Shown here: positions 60,101 to 64,000 of the stretch, piece after piece | How positions within the stretch are numbered: position 1 is the stretch's first letter | How the letters are laid out: each line of letters opens with the position of its first letter | Virus record (IMG/VR): IMGVR_UViG_3300036760_000522 | Span: 1-64,000 of that record | DNA length: 64,000 nt | Strand: one strand, 5' to 3' | DNA from: a virus | Made by a program: the position numbers and the translations under genes | Notes under the pieces: generated by a model | Seen by the model: only the letters and a program-made list of their open reading frames with translations | Database searches by the model: none | Told to the model about the DNA's origin: nothing

Positions 60101-62737
60101 ATGCCGTACGCTTCCCAACGAGATCGTGATCCCTCACTACTCGAACTTGAGGTTACGCCGTGGCCAGCCCCGCCACTCAATCTGTTTCTGACGAGCGGTT
60201 ACAAGCCTGGGGTTTTCGATCTTGTTTGGACGGATCCTTCTCAGCTGACACTGAATTCCAGATTCATTCTGGTCGGGGTCAACATTTATCGATCCTTCGA
60301 TTCTGAGTTTGGACCCTACGACCGTATCAACGAGTTCCCCATCGGTTCAACGTTCTGGCGAGACCAGACCGACAATGTCCTGATCTTGGACGAACCAGTT
60401 ACTGACGATCGTTGGCTTCTTCGAGGCCCTTGTACAGGCTCTGAGCTGGATGCTCCTAGGTATGTGTTCCGAACGCTTAGGTGCCCCCTGGTGCAGCCCG
60501 GGTCGCAAGCCCTACCAGCGAACATCCGGGACGTGGAAGTCCGCGTCAATGGCGTTGTGGCCCGTCTCAGTCGCGTCATTGGACCAACTGGTGAAATCGA
60601 GGTCGATCCAAATTCCTACCCCAACGTAGCTCTCCAAAAGCGGGACCCTGGGATCATTCCGGATCCTGGAACAACAGTCACAGTCTCCTACACCTACGAC
60701 AGATCGTTGCTTCGAACCGATCTCTTACAGCGGGTCTTTTACCGGGCGACGACCGTTGGCTATTTGGTTGACCTCAATTGTGCAACTGAGGTCACGCCAA
60801 TCCTACGTGAGACACCTCTAGAGCGTGCTGCGGTAACGAGCAGCGTCGAGGTCGAGAAGATTGATTGGATCTGGCGCGAGGCAGTTCGTCGCAATCGGTG
60901 GATTCTGGATCAAGGCGGCGAACGCGTCAAAGTGTTCATTCGGAAGCATGTGGGTGAGATTTGTGGTTGCACACAAACGACAACTCATAAACAACCGTTG
61001 AACGATTGTCATGTCTGTTTTGCACCGCAAACTTTGGTGCGCACTGATACCGGATACAAACCCATTAACACAGTAGCTGTGGGTGATCATGTTTTGTCTT
61101 CGAGCGGCCAGTATAGCCGTGTGACACGTGTGTTCGAAACCCCCTTTACAGGCGACTTGTTGGCAATCAGGTCCGCAGTTTCAACCAATGCGATTTTGAC
61201 TACTTTGAATCATCCTTTTTACACCTTGGTTGGACACCACGGTGTTGTCCAGTGCCGCCCGACGACTTGCCACATGATTTTGGACCGTGATAACGTTCTC
61301 TACAGTATTCAAGGACAAGGTACGGGGGTACGACAACTCCCTAGTGGGCGTTGGTGGGCGAGAGCTGGTGCTGGAACTAGAGGAAAACGTATAAGTTTGG
61401 GTACATTTTCTACTGAAGAGGAAGCCAAACAAGTTGTTCAATCCTATCGTCTGCGTCACAAGAAAGCCCACTCTTTGGAGTGGCTTCGAGCTGAGGATTT
61501 GGACGAGGATGATTGGCTTGTCGCACAATATCCGAGAACCGTCAGGGACTTGACCTATGTGGAGATCCCTCTATGTTTTCAAAAAACATCCCAATTTGGT
61601 CCAGATCGTCAAGGTGTTACACGATTTGATGTCGATGAAGAATTTCTGTGGGTTGTCGGATTGTACTTAGCTGAAGGATCTGCCGGTGGTCGCAGTATCA
61701 CCTTTGCTCTTCACGCGGATGAAGTAGACTACCAAAGTAGAGTCAAACGGTTTTTTGATCAACGTGGGTACACAGCCTCTATTAGAGTCGATAGTGGCGA
61801 CGGTCTAGGAGCCGTCGTGGTAGTCAACGGTTCACATTTATCAGAGTGGTTCCCTGTTTGGTTGGGTAGACACTGCGATAAAAAGCGGATACCAGAAGAG
61901 TTGATGTGTTTGCCTCCGAAAAAACAACAGTGGTTGCTTCAAGGGATCTACGATGGCGACGGATGGAAAAACGGTACTGAAGTAACACAGACTTCCGAAT
62001 TACTGGCTCTGCAATTGTCGGAGGTTCTACACCGCATTGGGAAACGGCCTTTAATACGACAACAACGTAGCAAGGCGTTGACACCTAAAGGCAATCCACG
62101 CAAATTGGCCTACTGTGTGAATTGGGAGGGTTCAGAGTTTACCAATGCCAGTCGAAAAGGTCGGTGGTCTTTCGAAGGACAGGAACTGTCTAGGATCAAG
62201 GGGATCACAAAAGTTCCATACGAAGGACCAGTATACAATTTGGAGGTCGAAGGGGATCACACGTATGTTGTGCAGGGTGTAGTGGTGCACAATTGTTACG
62301 GCACCTCAATAGTTGGTGGGTACGAAGGACCGTTCGATGTCGTCATGGCCCCCGACGACGCTGAACGAAAGCATTCACAACGTGACACGGGACGTACGAT
62401 CGAACATGGGTACGAGGTTTGGACGGGTCCTAGTCCACTCCTCAGTCAACGTGACTTTGTCGTCAAGATCACAGGGGACCGCTACAGCGTAGGTGCTGTC
62501 CGAATGCCGACGAATCGCGGCATGGTGCTCCAACAACACTTCATGTTGGGGCATTTGGACGAGAAAGACATCAGGTATCGTGTTCCGATCGATCTCTGCA
62601 ATCACGTGGTGTCTAGGTATGTAGACCGGTTGGTTCCTCCTCTCAACTCACCTGCACAAATAACGGACAAGTCAAACATACCTAGTGAGCGTCAGATTCG
62701 TGGCCGCACTATTACGTGGGAAAATATCGTCTGGTGA
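60101..62737 (+). CDS. virion structural protein with intein
   Basis: 878 codons, about 452 residues after splicing. The N-terminal part is a fibronectin-type or baseplate-like beta domain (LVWTDPSQL, VGVNIYRSFD). After splicing, EICGCTQ ... NDCHV joins CYGTSIVGGYEGPFDV, a likely zinc site typical of huge-phage structural proteins. The intein divides the two Cys of this site. Confidence 0.78.
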   Translation: MPYASQRDRDPSLLELEVTPWPAPPLNLFLTSGYKPGVFDLVWTDPSQLTLNSRFILVGVNIYRSFDSEFGPYDRINEFPIGSTFWRDQTDNVLILDEPVTDDRWLLRGPCTGSELDAPRYVFRTLRCPLVQPGSQALPANIRDVEVRVNGVVARLSRVIGPTGEIEVDPNSYPNVALQKRDPGIIPDPGTTVTVSYTYDRSLLRTDLLQRVFYRATTVGYLVDLNCATEVTPILRETPLERAAVTSSVEVEKIDWIWREAVRRNRWILDQGGERVKVFIRKHVGEICGCTQTTTHKQPLNDCHVCFAPQTLVRTDTGYKPINTVAVGDHVLSSSGQYSRVTRVFETPFTGDLLAIRSAVSTNAILTTLNHPFYTLVGHHGVVQCRPTTCHMILDRDNVLYSIQGQGTGVRQLPSGRWWARAGAGTRGKRISLGTFSTEEEAKQVVQSYRLRHKKAHSLEWLRAEDLDEDDWLVAQYPRTVRDLTYVEIPLCFQKTSQFGPDRQGVTRFDVDEEFLWVVGLYLAEGSAGGRSITFALHADEVDYQSRVKRFFDQRGYTASIRVDSGDGLGAVVVVNGSHLSEWFPVWLGRHCDKKRIPEELMCLPPKKQQWLLQGIYDGDGWKNGTEVTQTSELLALQLSEVLHRIGKRPLIRQQRSKALTPKGNPRKLAYCVNWEGSEFTNASRKGRWSFEGQELSRIKGITKVPYEGPVYNLEVEGDHTYVVQGVVVHNCYGTSIVGGYEGPFDVVMAPDDAERKHSQRDTGRTIEHGYEVWTGPSPLLSQRDFVVKITGDRYSVGAVRMPTNRGMVLQQHFMLGHLDEKDIRYRVPIDLCNHVVSRYVDRLVPPLNSPAQITDKSNIPSERQIRGRTITWENIVW
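61016..62293 (+). mobile_element. LAGLIDADG intein with AP2-like insert
   Basis: 426 codons. Starts CFAPQTLVRTDTGYKPI (block A) and ends VVHN before Cys. LAGLIDADG motifs are VVGLYLAEGS and LLQGIYDGDG. Between the Hint N-part and these, GVRQLPSGRWWARAGAG and RISLGTFSTEEEAKQVV form an AP2-type DNA-binding module. Splice residues intact. Confidence 0.92.
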
Positions 62738-62738
62738 C

Positions 62739-63218
62739 ATGATCTCTCCTCCACAATTTCGAATCAACGTGAAGTCGTTGCTACCCAAGCGACGGAAGGT
62801 CGAACCACGACGTGTGTTGCGAGAAGCCCAGAAGGAGATCCTCCGACAGCTTCGACGGGAGATCCAGGACACTGCATTCTCGACTCGAGCCAAGCGGGCC
62901 TTGAGTCAGGGAATGACGACTCGGATCGGAAACCGAAGTCTCAAGGTTATTGCGAAGCATCCTGCCTTCTTCCCGCTTCTACGTGGACAGAAGAGCGAAC
63001 AGATGACTTGGCTTACGAAAGCGAAACGGCCTATCCCGATCATCCTAGATGATGGTACTCTGATTTTCCGGAATGCGACTCCTCGAAGCATGCAAAACGG
63101 TAGTTGGATCCATCCTGGGCGTTCTCCGACGACCGTCATCGAACGGGCACGAAAGAAGACCCGAGAGATCATTCAACGACGCGTCGTGGAGTCTTTGCGG
63201 AAGGGTCTCGGAGTTTGA
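62739..63218 (+). CDS. basic virion protein
   Basis: 159 residues from ATG 62739, 1 nt after the previous stop. Very basic. W-I-H-P-G-R-S near residue 128 and a C-terminal helix resemble small tail-completion proteins, not firmly. Confidence 0.55.
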   Translation: MISPPQFRINVKSLLPKRRKVEPRRVLREAQKEILRQLRREIQDTAFSTRAKRALSQGMTTRIGNRSLKVIAKHPAFFPLLRGQKSEQMTWLTKAKRPIPIILDDGTLIFRNATPRSMQNGSWIHPGRSPTTVIERARKKTREIIQRRVVESLRKGLGV

Positions 63219-63219
63219 C

Positions 63220-63780
63220 ATGTCGGACGGAGGAATCACTGTTTCGAAGACAACGACGGGGGCCTTTCTAATACAAGATATCCGTGTTTATGTCGAACAC
63301 GGCAAGGCGACTTTTATACCGGCTGACAAGGTTGTGTCGTCACGGGACCTGCACCGGGCTCTCTCAGACAAACAGCTCTTTCACTTGACGAGCAGCATGT
63401 TGCAACAACAGGCACAAGATCCTCGAGTAGCTGATCTGACTCGTACAAATGAGGATCTGCGACGTCAACTCGCCGAGCAGCAAGGCCAATGGCAACGGTC
63501 TGTAGAATCGTTGGAGAAGAAATTGGACAACGTCTTGGTAGCGGTGTCTCAACAACCGAAGGTCATTACCGTTCAGGCACCTGCGGCTGAGACAGCAGTA
63601 AAGATCGATTGGGAATTGAAGGAAGGAGCTAACGATATCGTGGACGAGACTGGAACATACGTTCCGAATATCCGGGCCAAAGCGGACAGTGTGAATGTGA
63701 CTGTGACCCCCAAGACCGAAGAAGTCTCTATTGAAGAGACTGCCAAACGCTTGCGACACACTCGCCGCAAACCCTTATGA
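63220..63780 (+). CDS. hypothetical coiled-coil virion protein
   Basis: 186 residues from ATG 63220. N-terminal beta part, a coiled coil (about 75-110), and a beta C-terminus with a basic end. Function unknown. Confidence 0.6.
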   Translation: MSDGGITVSKTTTGAFLIQDIRVYVEHGKATFIPADKVVSSRDLHRALSDKQLFHLTSSMLQQQAQDPRVADLTRTNEDLRRQLAEQQGQWQRSVESLEKKLDNVLVAVSQQPKVITVQAPAAETAVKIDWELKEGANDIVDETGTYVPNIRAKADSVNVTVTPKTEEVSIEETAKRLRHTRRKPL

Positions 63781-63793
63781 ATAGTCGTGTGGT

Positions 63794-64000
63794 ATGGACC
63801 CCGTTTGGCAAGCTGTTTGGCACGATCCGACTTCTTATGACGCCCTGATTCACGGGCCGCCTTACTTGCCAACGCAAAAGCTGAGCAGCGAAGACCGATC
63901 TGAGGTTCGAGCTTTTGCTCGAAAGACTGCGGACGATCTGCGTTACGTTACTTCAGGCACCACACTATTCGGTCTTCTGGCTTGGTTGCACGCAATGAGC
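63794..64000 (+). CDS. partial gene running off the window
   Basis: At least 69 codons open to the window end. Begins MDPVWQAVWHDPTSYDALIH. The GTG at 63787 is also possible. The 3' part is outside the window. Function unknown. Confidence 0.55.
   Translation, partial: MDPVWQAVWHDPTSYDALIHGPPYLPTQKLSSEDRSEVRAFARKTADDLRYVTSGTTLFGLLAWLHAMS

Noticed and set aside
1-64000. A compact type V effector (CasPhi-like) as reported beside I-C variants in huge phages
   Set aside because: No 600-800 residue ORF with RuvC-type motifs or a second CRISPR array is present in this window.
1-64000. Genome-wide TGA recoding
   Set aside because: Most confident genes (cas5, RNase HII, Dam, endonuclease, others) end at TGA or are uninterrupted by it. 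Only two small ORFs show in-frame TGA.
1-64000. tRNA genes
   Set aside because: No cloverleaf or CCA-like end was recognised by eye. A tRNAscan-SE run would be decisive.

Overview
This window is a 64 kb piece of a large tailed-phage genome (huge or jumbo phage class). It holds a virion and tail-fibre block, an endolysin and membrane (lysis-like) genes, phage-type nucleic-acid enzymes (RecA-like ATPase, dTMP kinase, RNase HII, Dam methylase, methylase-helicase), many small overlapping orphan ORFs, three inteins, and a CRISPR-Cas locus with no adaptation genes. I see no ribosomal, tRNA or central-metabolism genes. The host cannot be fixed from the sequence. A Cys-rich secreted lipoprotein (20386-21168) resembles proteins of Myxococcota-like bacteria, but this is only a hint.

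Layout. 1-2.6 kb: small phage genes, a PIN-like protein and a RecA-like ATPase. 2.7-10.9 kb: cas5-cas8c(-internal cas11c)-cas7, a hairpin, an SF2 helicase standing where Cas3 would be, a leader, and a 34-repeat CRISPR array. The first 11 repeats are nearly identical. The other 23 have diverged in sequence but keep a paired stem through compensating changes. 11-18 kb: small zinc-ribbon, ribbon-helix-helix, membrane and orphan genes, then a minus-strand cluster preceded by copies of a bipartite promoter-like motif. 18-29 kb: strong hairpins, a lipoprotein, a Tad2-like (DUF2829) protein, a SprT-like peptidase, a BCS1-like AAA protein, a second PIN-like protein and a split dTMP kinase. 29.7-34.5 kb: a methylase-helicase with an intein in its Walker A motif. 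34.4-42.4 kb: receiver domain, RNase HII, membrane proteins, 2H phosphoesterase, endolysin, transglycosylase-like protein and Dam methylase. 42.4-64 kb: virion proteins, including proteins built from an acidic 20-residue tandem repeat, a patatin-like phospholipase, a structural protein divided by a split intein with a homing endonuclease between the halves, and a second structural protein with a large intein.

How the parts work together (inference). Cas5, Cas8, Cas7 and Cas11 could form a complete type I-C Cascade that processes the array and binds targets. Without Cas3 nuclease or Cas1/2/4 it would silence or block targets, or rely on the phage helicase and host factors. Tad2-like, 2H phosphoesterase and Dam proteins are candidates for counter-defence. 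Several small genes are interrupted by one in-frame TGA or a frame change. These may be real recoding or decay, or assembly errors, and need read-level checking.
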